Made by a program: the position numbers and the translations under genes. The notes under the pieces are model-generated. The model ran no database searches, had not been told where the DNA came from, and saw nothing but the letters and a program-made list of their open reading frames with translations. From Anaerolineales bacterium (GTDB lineage Bacteria > Chloroflexota > Anaerolineae > Anaerolineales > Villigracilaceae), in the NCBI GenBank assembly GCA_011389535.1, contig JAABUE010000008.1, forward strand, positions 1-41,953: DNA of 41,953 nt, read 5' to 3'. Positions within the stretch are counted from its first letter, which is position 1. Each line of letters starts with the position of its first letter. This document shows positions 28,677 to 38,506 of this stretch, piece by piece.

Positions 28677-31076
28677 ATGAACACTTTACTTTTCTACTCA
28701 ATCGCCGTGCCCGTCCTCGTTGGGTTGGTCTGCTTGTTGACACGGAAACAGGCCAGGGCCCTGCGTGAAGCGCTGACGGTGCTCACCACGCTTGCCGCGC
28801 TGGCGCTGTCCATTTTTCTGTTCGTCCAGCCCGACCTGTCGGTCTCCATCCGCTGGCTGCAATTAACCCCGAATCTGACCATCGGCTTCGACCTGCGCAC
28901 CTCGGCCTTCGCTCGTTTTGCGCTTCTCACCATCGCTTCCTTTGGCTTTCTGGCAGGACTGTATTCTCTGCACTTCATGCGGGCGCACCCGCGCCACCGC
29001 GAATATTATGCTTACTACCTGATGGCGCTGGGCGTGACGAGCGGCGCAGTGCTGGCGGGTAACCTCATACTGCTGCTGCTCTTCTGGGAAATGCACGGAT
29101 TTCTGCTCTTCCTGATGGCGGGCCTGAACGGGGACTCGGCGCTGCCGGCTTCCTCGCGCACGCTGATGATTGCGGGCGTCGGCGACCTGACGCTGATGCT
29201 AGGCATCGGTCTGCTCTGGACCCAGACCGGCTCGCTGTCCATCGACTGGCTCGCGGCCCAGGCCCTGGCTCCGTCGACCCCGCTGCTCGGGACGGCCTTC
29301 ATAATGATCGTGCTGGGCGCGTTCGCTAAGGGCGGCGTGATGCCGTTGCATACCTGGATCCCGGCCATCTCCACCGAAACGCCTCTGACGGTGATGGGGT
29401 ACTTCACCTCGCTGGACAAGATGCTCGGCTTTTACCTGCTGACGCTGGTGTCGCTGCAAATCTTCGATATTTCCGGTTGGGCGGGCTGGTTGCTGATGAC
29501 GGTCGGCGCGGTGACCCTCATGGGCGGCGTGCTGATGGCCGTCATTCAAAAAGACTTCCGCCGCATGCTGGCCTTCCACTCGGTCTCGCAGGTCGGGTAT
29601 ATGGTCATGGGCATCGGCACGGGCACGCCGCTGGGCGTGATCGGCGGGCTGTTCCACCTGTTGAACATGATTATCGTCAAGGGCAGCCTGTATCTGTGCG
29701 GCGGCTCTGCCCAGTACCGGACCGGTAAAACCGATTTCGACGAAATGGGTGGGTTGGCCAGGGCCATGCCATGGACGTTCGTCTCCACGTTGATCGCCTC
29801 GCTGGCGATCGCGGGCGTGCCGCCACTGAATGCCTTTGTCTCCAAGTGGATGGTCTACCAGGGCATCATCGAGCGCGGCGGGGCAGCATTCCCGCTCTTC
29901 CTGCTCATCGCCATGTTCGGCTCCGCGCTGACTCTGGCATCCTTCATGAAACTGCTCTACTCGATGTTCTGGGGCGACAAACCCGCCGGACAAGGCGAAG
30001 TAAAAGAATCGCCCTGGACGATCACCCTGCCCGTTTTCGTGCTGGGTCTATTTGCGATCGGGTTTGGCGTGTTCTATCGCTGGCCGGTGGACGCACTGCT
30101 GACGCCTATCTTGGGACCGGGAGCGCAAGTCACGGAACTTGGATTGTGGAATTCAGGATTAGCGACAATTTTGTTGGTGGTCAGCCTGGTGATCGGCTTG
30201 GTCATTTACTGGGCCGGCCGGCCGCGCCACAGCGTAGAAGCGGACGTCTTCCTGGGCGGGGAAGCGCTCGATCCTGCGGTCTATCACGTGCCCGGAACCC
30301 ATTTCTATGGCCCGGTCAAGAACATGGACGGTTTAAAGCAGGCTTACGCGATGGCCGACCATGGATCGTTCGATCTTTACCTGCAGGGTTCGTTCCTGAC
30401 CAGGCAGGTCTCTCGCTGGGTCTACAAATACATCGACCAGGCGCTGGCCGATTTCTACCAGGAAGTCATCCCGGCCTTGCTATCCCTGATAGGGGAAATC
30501 CTGCACGTGCTCAACGCGCGCATGGTGTTGACCCATATCCTGTGGGCGCTGTATGCGCTGGGTGGCCTGGCAATCTTATTCATGCCCGGGCAATACGAGC
30601 TGATCACGTTGACGCGTATCATTGCTTGTGTCGGCATGATCGGCTGGGCCTTCCTGGCCTGGGTCGAGACCGACTTGCAACGCATGTTGGTGTTGGCAGC
30701 CACCAGCCAGCTTGGGTTTGTGGTGCTTGGCATCACGCTTTCCTCTGGAGTGGCGCTCTCTTACCTGGCGACAGGCAGTATCGCCCTGCTGGTGTTGTTC
30801 GCTGTCACATACTTTATCCGCCGCAGCCTGCACACCACGGACATCGACCAGATGTCTGGGCTGGCTGGCAAAATGCCGGTCGCCTTTGTCTTCTTCGTGC
30901 TGGCAGCGCTGTGGCTCTCCGGCTTGCCGCCCTTCGGCAGTTTCTTCAGCAAGTTCCGGCTGGGCGTTGCGGCGGGCGAGATCAGCCCGTTCCTGACGAT
31001 TGCCATCACCGGCGCGGCAATATTGACACTGGCGTATTTACTGAGGCCGATCCGTAGTTTCTTGCGGAACGAGTAA
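28677..31076 (+). CDS. Antiporter-like membrane subunit (NuoL/MrpA-like) with extra partial antiporter module at the C-terminus
   Basis: First module with KGGVMPLHTWIPAISTETPLTVMGY and FHLLNMIIVKGSLYLCGG; second partial module TDLQRMLVLAATSQLGFVVLG...GLPPFGSFFSKF. Confidence 0.9.
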   Translation: MNTLLFYSIAVPVLVGLVCLLTRKQARALREALTVLTTLAALALSIFLFVQPDLSVSIRWLQLTPNLTIGFDLRTSAFARFALLTIASFGFLAGLYSLHFMRAHPRHREYYAYYLMALGVTSGAVLAGNLILLLLFWEMHGFLLFLMAGLNGDSALPASSRTLMIAGVGDLTLMLGIGLLWTQTGSLSIDWLAAQALAPSTPLLGTAFIMIVLGAFAKGGVMPLHTWIPAISTETPLTVMGYFTSLDKMLGFYLLTLVSLQIFDISGWAGWLLMTVGAVTLMGGVLMAVIQKDFRRMLAFHSVSQVGYMVMGIGTGTPLGVIGGLFHLLNMIIVKGSLYLCGGSAQYRTGKTDFDEMGGLARAMPWTFVSTLIASLAIAGVPPLNAFVSKWMVYQGIIERGGAAFPLFLLIAMFGSALTLASFMKLLYSMFWGDKPAGQGEVKESPWTITLPVFVLGLFAIGFGVFYRWPVDALLTPILGPGAQVTELGLWNSGLATILLVVSLVIGLVIYWAGRPRHSVEADVFLGGEALDPAVYHVPGTHFYGPVKNMDGLKQAYAMADHGSFDLYLQGSFLTRQVSRWVYKYIDQALADFYQEVIPALLSLIGEILHVLNARMVLTHILWALYALGGLAILFMPGQYELITLTRIIACVGMIGWAFLAWVETDLQRMLVLAATSQLGFVVLGITLSSGVALSYLATGSIALLVLFAVTYFIRRSLHTTDIDQMSGLAGKMPVAFVFFVLAALWLSGLPPFGSFFSKFRLGVAAGEISPFLTIAITGAAILTLAYLLRPIRSFLRNE

Positions 31077-31558
31077 TGCTCGCCGAATTAAATTCGTATA
31101 TAGAAGGGAAACGCATTCTCCTCCTGGGCGTTGGGAACCGGCTGCGTGGCGACGATGCTGTCGGTTCCCTCTTGGTTGAGCGCCTTCAAGGAAAGGTGAA
31201 CATCCCCTTGATCGATGCCGGGGATGTCCCGGAAAATTATCTGGGTCCCATTGAGGAGGCTGGCGCGGAAGTGGTGCTGGTCGTCGATGCCGTCGACATG
31301 GGGGCGAACGTCGGTGATGTAGCTATTTTCGATATCGAGCAGGTGCAGGGGAAGTCCATCTCCACTCACACGGCCAATTTGGGGCTGCTGTTTAAAGTCA
31401 TTCCATCCGAGAAACGGCCGCAGGTCATCGTGATGGGTATCCAGCCGGGGAACACAGAGCCAGGTCAGGGATTATCGGAGCCATTGCACGCCACAATTGA
31501 GAGCCTGACAACAATACTCGTAGTTTCTCTGAAGGGGAGTACACACGACGAATCTTGA
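31076..31558 (+). CDS. Hydrogenase maturation protease (HycI/HyaD family)
   Basis: LLGVGNRLRGDDAVGSLLVERL; DAGDVPENY; VDAVDMGA. Confidence 0.92.
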   Translation: MLAELNSYIEGKRILLLGVGNRLRGDDAVGSLLVERLQGKVNIPLIDAGDVPENYLGPIEEAGAEVVLVVDAVDMGANVGDVAIFDIEQVQGKSISTHTANLGLLFKVIPSEKRPQVIVMGIQPGNTEPGQGLSEPLHATIESLTTILVVSLKGSTHDES

Positions 31559-31641
31559 TTGCTCTCATTGCGGCGGCAGCGGCAGGATTGAAGAAATCAT
31601 TGAGTACAAAAAAACAGGGATAGTCCACAATTGGGTAACAG

Positions 31642-31839
31642 TTGTTTCTGCTTCAAAAAATTCGCGCGGTTCGCAATGTGGAAATCCTGGAAAAGTGCGC
31701 GCTGGCCTACCTGCTGGCGATCTGCAGCGAACGCAAGATCAGCAAAATCCCTCTGGCTGTGCGCGAGGTCGCGTTTGCAAAACTACGTCGGGATCAAAAG
31801 AAAATCGAGCAGGGCAAACGTCTCACGAGTGGAGAATAA
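31642..31839 (+). pseudogene. Possible C-terminal remnant of a class II aldolase-like protein
   Basis: IRAVRNVEILEKCALAYLLAICSERKISKIPLAVREVAFAKLR resembles aldolase/epimerase C-termini; no N-terminal portion present. Confidence 0.4.
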
Positions 31840-31845
31840 TAATGA

Positions 31846-32055
31846 GCGAACGCCTCCGTTTGTTACGCTCCGCGAACCCTAATCCCGTCGGGGCCGCCAA
31901 AGTTGATATGAAAGAACCGAGTAGAAATACTCGGTTCTTTTGTTATTTAATGCCAATTTTAGCCTTAGAATTGGCTTATCTCCTTGTTACGCTCCGCGAG
32001 TTAAATAGAAAGTTGTTTTTTATCGGGATCGCGGTTAGGCATATCTATTGTAGGC
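31846..32055. repeat. Structured dispersed repeat, copy 2
   Basis: TTGTTACGCTCCGCGA at 31860-31875 and 31984-31999; perfect 13-bp stem 31911-31923/31928-31940 with GAAA loop; homologous to 19-225. Confidence 0.75.
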
Positions 32056-32185
32056 CGGCAACATAGAATCTCAGATCAGAGAATATAACTCTTCATCAGG
32101 CATTCCATCCTGTTTTTGGCAACTGGCGGTATATTTGATGGATACCGCATAGAGCAGGTTTTGCATACATGTTTATAATTGATCT

Positions 32186-34909
32186 ATGGCTGCACCAATT
32201 TTAGCTACTAAACTTTACGCGCCCCCGCCCCGGGTTAAAGTTGTCCTCCGCCCGCGCCTGATCGATCGCTTGAACGAGGGTTTGGCGATGGGTTGCAAAC
32301 TGACGCTCATCTCCGCTTCCGCCGGCTTTGGCAAGACCACCCTGGTCGGCGAGTGGATTGCCAGTTGTGGCAGGCCGGTTGCGTGGTTGTCGCTGGATGA
32401 AGGGGACAACGATCCGGTGCGTTTCATCTCTTACCTGGTAGCGGCATTACAAACCGTCAAGGCGGGAATTGGTGAGGGGGTGTTGGCTGCAATCCAATCC
32501 CCTCAGCCGCCGCAAGCCGAAGTAATTTTGACGGCACTGCTCAACGAAATTTCCATTATCCCCGAGCACTTTCTCCTCATCCTTGACGACTATCACGCGC
32601 TTGATTCCCAAGCAGTTGATCAAGCCCTGGCCTTCCTGGTCGAACACCAGCCGCCGCAGATGCATCTGGTCATCGCCAGTCGTGAAGACCCACCCCTGCC
32701 CCTGGCGCGTCTACGCGCCCGCGGCCAACTCACCGAGCTGCGCGCTGCCGACCTGCGTTTCACTCCTACAGAGGCTGCCGACTTCCTCAACCGGATGATG
32801 GGATTAAACCTTTCCGAAGCCGAGATTACCGCTCTGGAAGCCCGCACCGAAGGCTGGATCGCCGGTTTGCAAATGGCCGCTCTCTCCATGCAGGGGCAAT
32901 CCGATCCCGCCAAGTTCATTCAATCCTTCACCGGCAGCCACCGCTTTGTGTTGGACTACCTGCTTGAGGAGGTTTTGCAGCGCCAGCCCGTCAAGGTTCA
33001 GACTTTTCTGCTGCACACATCCATCCTTGACCGCCTGTGCGGGCCGCTGTGTGACGCTGTTTTGGAATCTCCCTCTGCTTCCGGGCAGGAAACTCTGGAA
33101 TATCTCGAGCGCGCCAACCTGTTTATCGTCCCCCTGGACAATGAGCGGCGCTGGTACCGCTACCACCATCTTTTTGGAGAATTGCTGCGCCAGCGGCTTG
33201 GCAAGCCAAAGGAACTTCCTGACTATCACCTGCGTGCCAGCGTTTGGTATGAGGCCAACGGCGACCTGGTCGAAGCCTTCCACCACGCCCTTGCGGCTGG
33301 CGATTTTGAGCGAGCAGCGCGCCTGGCCGAAGTGGCCTGGCAGGGCATGGATCGCAGTTTCCAGACCGCTGCCTGGCTTGGCTGGGTGAAAAAACTACCC
33401 AATGCGGTAGTTTGCTCCAGGCCCAGGTTATGTATGCAGCTTGGATGGGCCTTTTCGGATGTCGGAGACCTGGAATCGAGTGAAACCTACCTGCAAAACG
33501 CAGAGCGCGCCCAGGCTGGCGCGATGGATCAGGATGAGTCAAAGTCCTTGCCGGGGACCATTGCCCTGATCCGCGCCGGCAACGCCCAGATACTGGGGGA
33601 CCTGGCCGAAACGGTGAAATACGCCGAGCTGTCTATTCAGCTCATTCCCGAGGACGATAGTTACCTCCGCGCCTCGGCCGCCATCACACTGGGATTTACC
33701 CAATGGGCCACCGGTAATCTGGAAGCATCCCTGCGAGCCATGAACGCCTGGATGGAGGATATGCAACGATTGGGCAACCAGGTGTTTGTGATTGCCAGCG
33801 CCTTTGCCGTGGCTGATATGCAGGTGATATTGGGTCACCTGGGTGAAGCCGAAAAGGCCCTCCGGCAGGCCATCCAACAAGCCGTTGCGCAGGGGCAGGA
33901 GGCAGAGTCTGTGACCGCCCATCATCACCTGGGGTTGGCCCTGCTGGCTCACGAACGGGGCGATGATGCGGCTACAACGGAGCATCTGCAAACCGCCGCT
34001 GATCTGGGCCAACGCACCACCCTGGTGGACTGGTCTCACCGCTGGAACCTGGCCCAGGCCCGGCTCAAAGAATCCGCCGGGGAGTGGGATGCGGCGCTCG
34101 AATTGATTGATGAGGCCAGGCGGGTCTACGTCAAAAACCCGGTTCCCATCCTGCAACCGGTCGAAGCCCACAAGGCGCGGGTCCATCTCAAACAAGGACG
34201 GCTGGATAAGGCTCAAGCCTGGGTGAGGGAGCGGAGTATTTCAACGGGGGATGAGGTCCGCTACCTGGACGAGTACGAACATCTCACCCTGGCCCGAGTG
34301 CGACTGGCCGAAGGTTCCTTCGCCGGGGTCGGCGATTTGCTGGAACGCCTGCTGGCATTGGCAGAAACGCAAAAACGGACAGGGAGCGTGATCGAAATCC
34401 TGCTGACACAGGCGCTTGTCCATCAGGCGCAGAGCAACCAGCCCCAGGCCCTTACCGCGCTGGAACGCGCCCTGGCGTTGGCTGAGCCAGAGGGCTACCT
34501 GCGCATTTTTGTGGATGATGGCGAAGCGATGCGATTGTTGCTGTTGGATTTCCGATCGATGATTGAAAAACAGGGACGCTCTAACATTCACCCCCTGTTC
34601 AGTTATCTAAATAGACTTCTGGCTGCTTTCCCGGAATCGATGGAAGTCATGCCTCAATCCAAAATCGCAAGTCCAAAACACTTGCACCTGGCGCAAGTGC
34701 AGGTGTCGAAAATGATTGAACCTTTGAGCGAACGCGAGCTGGAAGTGCTCAAGCTGCTGCGAAGCGAATTAAGCGGCCCAGAAATTGCCCAACAACTGAT
34801 CGTGTCGCTCAACACCTTGCGCACCCACACCAAAAACATTTTCAACAAACTGGGGGTCAACAACCGCCGGGCGGCCATCCGCCGCGCCGAGGAACTCGAT
34901 CTATTCTAG
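32186..34909 (+). CDS. MalT-like LuxR-family ATP-dependent transcriptional regulator
   Basis: N-terminal LIDRLNEGLAMGCKLTLISASAGFGKTTLVGEW P-loop, TPR-like middle, C-terminal LSERELEVLKLLRSELSGPEIAQQLIVSLNTLRTHTKNIFNKLGVNNRR. Confidence 0.93.
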   Translation: MAAPILATKLYAPPPRVKVVLRPRLIDRLNEGLAMGCKLTLISASAGFGKTTLVGEWIASCGRPVAWLSLDEGDNDPVRFISYLVAALQTVKAGIGEGVLAAIQSPQPPQAEVILTALLNEISIIPEHFLLILDDYHALDSQAVDQALAFLVEHQPPQMHLVIASREDPPLPLARLRARGQLTELRAADLRFTPTEAADFLNRMMGLNLSEAEITALEARTEGWIAGLQMAALSMQGQSDPAKFIQSFTGSHRFVLDYLLEEVLQRQPVKVQTFLLHTSILDRLCGPLCDAVLESPSASGQETLEYLERANLFIVPLDNERRWYRYHHLFGELLRQRLGKPKELPDYHLRASVWYEANGDLVEAFHHALAAGDFERAARLAEVAWQGMDRSFQTAAWLGWVKKLPNAVVCSRPRLCMQLGWAFSDVGDLESSETYLQNAERAQAGAMDQDESKSLPGTIALIRAGNAQILGDLAETVKYAELSIQLIPEDDSYLRASAAITLGFTQWATGNLEASLRAMNAWMEDMQRLGNQVFVIASAFAVADMQVILGHLGEAEKALRQAIQQAVAQGQEAESVTAHHHLGLALLAHERGDDAATTEHLQTAADLGQRTTLVDWSHRWNLAQARLKESAGEWDAALELIDEARRVYVKNPVPILQPVEAHKARVHLKQGRLDKAQAWVRERSISTGDEVRYLDEYEHLTLARVRLAEGSFAGVGDLLERLLALAETQKRTGSVIEILLTQALVHQAQSNQPQALTALERALALAEPEGYLRIFVDDGEAMRLLLLDFRSMIEKQGRSNIHPLFSYLNRLLAAFPESMEVMPQSKIASPKHLHLAQVQVSKMIEPLSERELEVLKLLRSELSGPEIAQQLIVSLNTLRTHTKNIFNKLGVNNRRAAIRRAEELDLF

Positions 34910-34932
34910 TGGGCTCGAAATTACCAACCCCG

Positions 34933-34972
34933 GCCCCGGCAGGTGTCACAAACCACCTGCCGGGGCTTTTTT
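34933..34972 (+). terminator. Intrinsic terminator after the LuxR-family gene
   Basis: 13-bp stem GCCCCGGCAGGTG/CACCTGCCGGGGC followed by TTTTTT. Confidence 0.93.
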
Positions 34973-35072
34973 GTTTTCCACCATTAATCACCACATCAAT
35001 CACATCATGTGGTGATGACGCCTCACCACCTCGGGCGGTATCCTATGGGCAGATCAACCACGAGAGAAAAAC

Positions 35073-35756
35073 ATGAGGCACAAAATGATCGATAAACCGA
35101 ACTCGAATGCTCAGTCTTACGAAATCCGCCTCAAGGGACACCTGGAAGCCCACTGGGTGGATTGGTTCGACGGCCTGACCATCACGCTGGAAGAGGATGG
35201 CGATACGCTTCTAACCGGCCCGGTGGTCGACCAGGCGGCCTTGCATGCTTTGCTAAAAAAGGTGCGTGATCTGGGGATGCCTTTAATCTCGGTTGTTCAA
35301 GTCCGGTTCAATGAAAACCATCAAATTCGTTCAAAAAAAGGAGAAATAAAAATGATAACAAACGAAACCACTACTAAAAAGATCGATACGAAAGTTCTGC
35401 TCTCAACATTATGGATCGTTGTCATGATCAACATGCTGAAGGCAGACATTCTTTCATTGTATATCCCTGGGGCATTTGATGAATTGGCAAAAACCGCAGG
35501 TGACACTCCAATCCCTCTCCTTATGCTGGGTGGCGCAATCATGATGGAGATTTCGATCCTCATGATCATCCTTTCGCGCGTGTTGAAGTACAGCGTGAAT
35601 CGTTGGGTCAATATCATTACGAGCATCATCACGATCGCGTTTGTTATAGGCGGCGGAGCCACATATCCCCATTACATCTTCATAGCAACGATAGAAGTTG
35701 TGTGTCTATTGCTAATCGCCTGGAATGCCTGGAAGTGGCGTAACCCTGAAGGGTAG
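35073..35756 (+). CDS. Small soluble domain fused in frame to a four-TM membrane protein (DUF6326-like)
   Basis: N-terminal about 85 aa soluble part, then MITNETTTKKIDTKVLLSTLWIVVMINMLKADILSLYIPGAFDELAKTAG; internal ATG at 35352 preceded by AAAGGAGAAATAAAA. Confidence 0.75.
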   Translation: MRHKMIDKPNSNAQSYEIRLKGHLEAHWVDWFDGLTITLEEDGDTLLTGPVVDQAALHALLKKVRDLGMPLISVVQVRFNENHQIRSKKGEIKMITNETTTKKIDTKVLLSTLWIVVMINMLKADILSLYIPGAFDELAKTAGDTPIPLLMLGGAIMMEISILMIILSRVLKYSVNRWVNIITSIITIAFVIGGGATYPHYIFIATIEVVCLLLIAWNAWKWRNPEG

Positions 35757-35821
35757 CCCGGCAAATGCGCCAGCTATCAAAGCGTAATACTCATCCATAT
35801 CGTTCAATAAAGGAAATAAAC

Positions 35822-36481
35822 ATGAAAACCTTGCAGAAATCTGGTGGTTTCGCCGCGCTGTATATGGCAATCAGCCACCTGATCGGAATTGTCATCTTTC
35901 TCGTCATTCTGGACTACCTCAGCATAACCGACCCAGCCCAAAAGGTAGCCCTGAACGTCGACAAACAGATGGTCATCTTTTCAACCAATTTGCTCATGTA
36001 CGTGTTCTTTGGCTTTTTTCTGATCGTCCTGTCGCTGGCGTTGTACGACCGGTTGAAGTCCGGCGCACCGGCCATCATGCAGGTGGCAACCGCGATCGGG
36101 ATCATCTGGGCTGGCTCGCTGATCGCCAGCGGCATGGTCGCGAATGCCGGGCTCGCTACTGTTGTTTCAATCTATGCCAAAGACCCAGCCCAGGCTGCGT
36201 TGACCTGGCAGGGAATTGAATCCGTGGCAAACGGGTTGGGTAACGCCAATGGCGAAATCCTGGGGGGTCTTTGGGTGCTGCTGGTCAGTCTTGCTGCGCT
36301 GCGGGCTGGCGGGCTTCCCAAGGGACTGAATATCCTCGGCTTGTCCGTCGGCGCGGTGGGCATCATCACGATCATCCCAGCGCTGAACGCTTTAACCGGC
36401 GTCTTTGGCTTGGGACAAATCATCTGGTTCGTCTGGCTGGGTATCACCCTATTGCGCAACAGTCCAAGCCGGGCGGCGTAA
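35822..36481 (+). CDS. Multi-TM membrane protein (DUF4386-like)
   Basis: ORF 35765..36481, start likely MKTLQKSGGFAALYMAISHLIGIVIFLVILDYL; six-TM-like profile. Confidence 0.7.
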   Translation: MKTLQKSGGFAALYMAISHLIGIVIFLVILDYLSITDPAQKVALNVDKQMVIFSTNLLMYVFFGFFLIVLSLALYDRLKSGAPAIMQVATAIGIIWAGSLIASGMVANAGLATVVSIYAKDPAQAALTWQGIESVANGLGNANGEILGGLWVLLVSLAALRAGGLPKGLNILGLSVGAVGIITIIPALNALTGVFGLGQIIWFVWLGITLLRNSPSRAA

Positions 36482-36525
36482 TACCAACAGTCTTTTCGTC
36501 TTCAAGCTTCAACAGCAAACAAGAG

Positions 36526-36558
36526 TATTGGAGAGGTTGACTCTCAACCTCTCCAATA
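36526..36558. terminator. Perfect hairpin between the DUF4386-like gene and the oxidoreductases (no strong T-tract)
   Basis: TATTGGAGAGGTTGA / TCAACCTCTCCAATA with CTC loop. Confidence 0.5.
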
Positions 36559-36585
36559 TTGAATAAGTATTCCGGAGGAAACCCC

Positions 36586-37521
36586 ATGAAAGCGATTGTA
36601 TACACAAAATATGGACCGCCAGATGTTCTTCAGCTAACAGAGGTAGAGAAACCTGCGCCCAAGGACAATGAAATACTGGTAAAAGTATATGCGACAACAG
36701 TATCATCAGGGGTGTTGTGGGCTCGTACTGGCAAACACCCAGATTCTAGATTTTTTACTCTCGTGGTGCGAATAGTGTTTGGTCTCACAAAACCCAAAAA
36801 TAACATACTAGGGTATGAGGTATCCGGGGAAGTTGAAGCAGTGGGCAAAGATGTAAAACTGGTTAAGAAGGGTGACCAAGTTTTTGGTACTACCACTGGG
36901 CTGGGGGCTGGTGCTTATGCCGAGTATGTATGTCTTCCTGAAGAATGGAAGCAAGGAGTAGTAGCCAAGAAACCTGCGAATATGACCTATGAGGAAGCCG
37001 CCGCCGTTCCTATCGGGGGTATGGCAGCGTTAGATCTTCTTAGAAAAGCAAATATCCAGAGGGGACAAAAAGTCCTTATCTATGGCGCTTCTGGAAGTGT
37101 AGGTACTTTTGCGGTGCAGATTGCCAAGTACCACTTTGGGGCAAAAGTAACCGGGGTGTGCAGTACTTCAAATTTAGAATCGGTAAGCTCCCTGGGAGCT
37201 GATAAAGTAATTGATTACACTCAAGAGGATTTCACCCAGAACGGTGAGACCTATGATGTTATTTTTGATGCGGTGGGCAAGATTTCGTCTTCACGCAGTA
37301 AAAGCTCCCTGAAGAAAAAAGGGATATATCTAACCGTCAAATCCCCGACAAGCGAAAAGACCGAATATCTGATCTTACTCAAAGAGCTTGTTGAGGCGGG
37401 AAAGATAAAGGTGGTCATTGATAGATGCTATCCGCTGGAACAGATCGCTGAGGCTCACCGCTATGTCGAAAAGGGACACAAAAAGGGAAATGTGGTAATA
37501 ACTTTGGAGGAAACCCCATGA
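36586..37521 (+). CDS. Zinc-type alcohol dehydrogenase/quinone oxidoreductase family protein, copy 1
   Basis: [66 protein letters not shown]. Confidence 0.9.
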   Translation: MKAIVYTKYGPPDVLQLTEVEKPAPKDNEILVKVYATTVSSGVLWARTGKHPDSRFFTLVVRIVFGLTKPKNNILGYEVSGEVEAVGKDVKLVKKGDQVFGTTTGLGAGAYAEYVCLPEEWKQGVVAKKPANMTYEEAAAVPIGGMAALDLLRKANIQRGQKVLIYGASGSVGTFAVQIAKYHFGAKVTGVCSTSNLESVSSLGADKVIDYTQEDFTQNGETYDVIFDAVGKISSSRSKSSLKKKGIYLTVKSPTSEKTEYLILLKELVEAGKIKVVIDRCYPLEQIAEAHRYVEKGHKKGNVVITLEETP

Positions 37522-38477
37522 AAGCAATTGTTTACACAAAATTTGGCCCGCCAGAGGTTCTTCGACTCCAAGAGGTGGAAAAGCCCACCCCTAAAGCGAA
37601 TGAGGTGTTGATAAAAATAGTTGCGACAACCGTCGTAAAAGAAGACCCAGACATGAGGGCTTCCCCGGGATTTAATGGATTCCTGAAACCCAGACATCCG
37701 GTCCTGGGGCAAGAGTTAGCTGGGGAGATTGAATCTATCGGCAAAGACGTGACCCGATTCAAACCCGGCGACCAGGTATTTGGCTTCGACATGTTTGGCG
37801 CGTATGCAGAATACAAATGCATGCCTGAAAACGGGGCGCTGGCCATCAAACCGACTAACCTGAACTATGCGGAGGCAGCCAGCGTTCCGAATGGGGCATT
37901 AACCGCGCTGCCTTTCCTAAGAGATAAGGGCAAGATCCAGAGCGGACAAACTGTGCTGATCTATGGCGCTTCCGGATCGGTCGGCGCAGCCTCAGTACAG
38001 CTGGCCAGGTATTATGGGGCGGAGGTGACCGGGGTATGCAGTACTGCGAATTTGGATTGGATTAAATCTTTGGGAGCCGATTACGTGATTGATTACACCC
38101 AAAGGGATTTTACCGAAAACGGCAAGGCCTATGACATTATTTTTGACACGGTTGGCAAGCGTTCGTTTTCAGAGTGCAAAGGCTCGTTGACGGATGAAGG
38201 TATCTATCTTGCCACGGTTCCTACGCCGGTAATGATGCTCCAAGCATTATGGCCTGCAAAACGCGGCAGCAAAAAGGTAAAGTTTGAGGCTGCGGGTTTG
38301 AGGCGGGCAAGTGAGAAGGTCAAAGACCTTGTCTTCCTTACAGAGTTGATTGAGGCGGGCAAGCTCAAACCAGTCATAGACCGGATCTATCCAATGGAAC
38401 AGCTTGTCGAGGCGCACCGCTATGTTGAGCAAGGGCATAAAAAAGGCAATGTCGTTATCACGGTGTCATCCTCATAA
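37518..38477 (+). CDS. Zinc-type alcohol dehydrogenase/quinone oxidoreductase family protein, copy 2
   Basis: [34 protein letters not shown]; overlaps copy 1 by ATGA; shares the leader GGAGGAAACCCCATGAAAGC. Confidence 0.9.
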   Translation: MKAIVYTKFGPPEVLRLQEVEKPTPKANEVLIKIVATTVVKEDPDMRASPGFNGFLKPRHPVLGQELAGEIESIGKDVTRFKPGDQVFGFDMFGAYAEYKCMPENGALAIKPTNLNYAEAASVPNGALTALPFLRDKGKIQSGQTVLIYGASGSVGAASVQLARYYGAEVTGVCSTANLDWIKSLGADYVIDYTQRDFTENGKAYDIIFDTVGKRSFSECKGSLTDEGIYLATVPTPVMMLQALWPAKRGSKKVKFEAAGLRRASEKVKDLVFLTELIEAGKLKPVIDRIYPMEQLVEAHRYVEQGHKKGNVVITVSSS

Positions 38478-38506
38478 ATCGGAAGGCAGAGGCTGCGGCA
38501 TTATAA

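Noticed and set aside
29771-31057. 428-aa alternative-frame ORF over the NuoL-like gene
   Set aside because: Arg/His/Gly-rich shadow translation; the overlapping frame has clear antiporter motifs
19-32055. Mobile island bounded by the two structured repeats
   Set aside because: No integrase, transposase, tRNA or phage gene; core metabolic content; kept only as a low-interest recombination hypothesis
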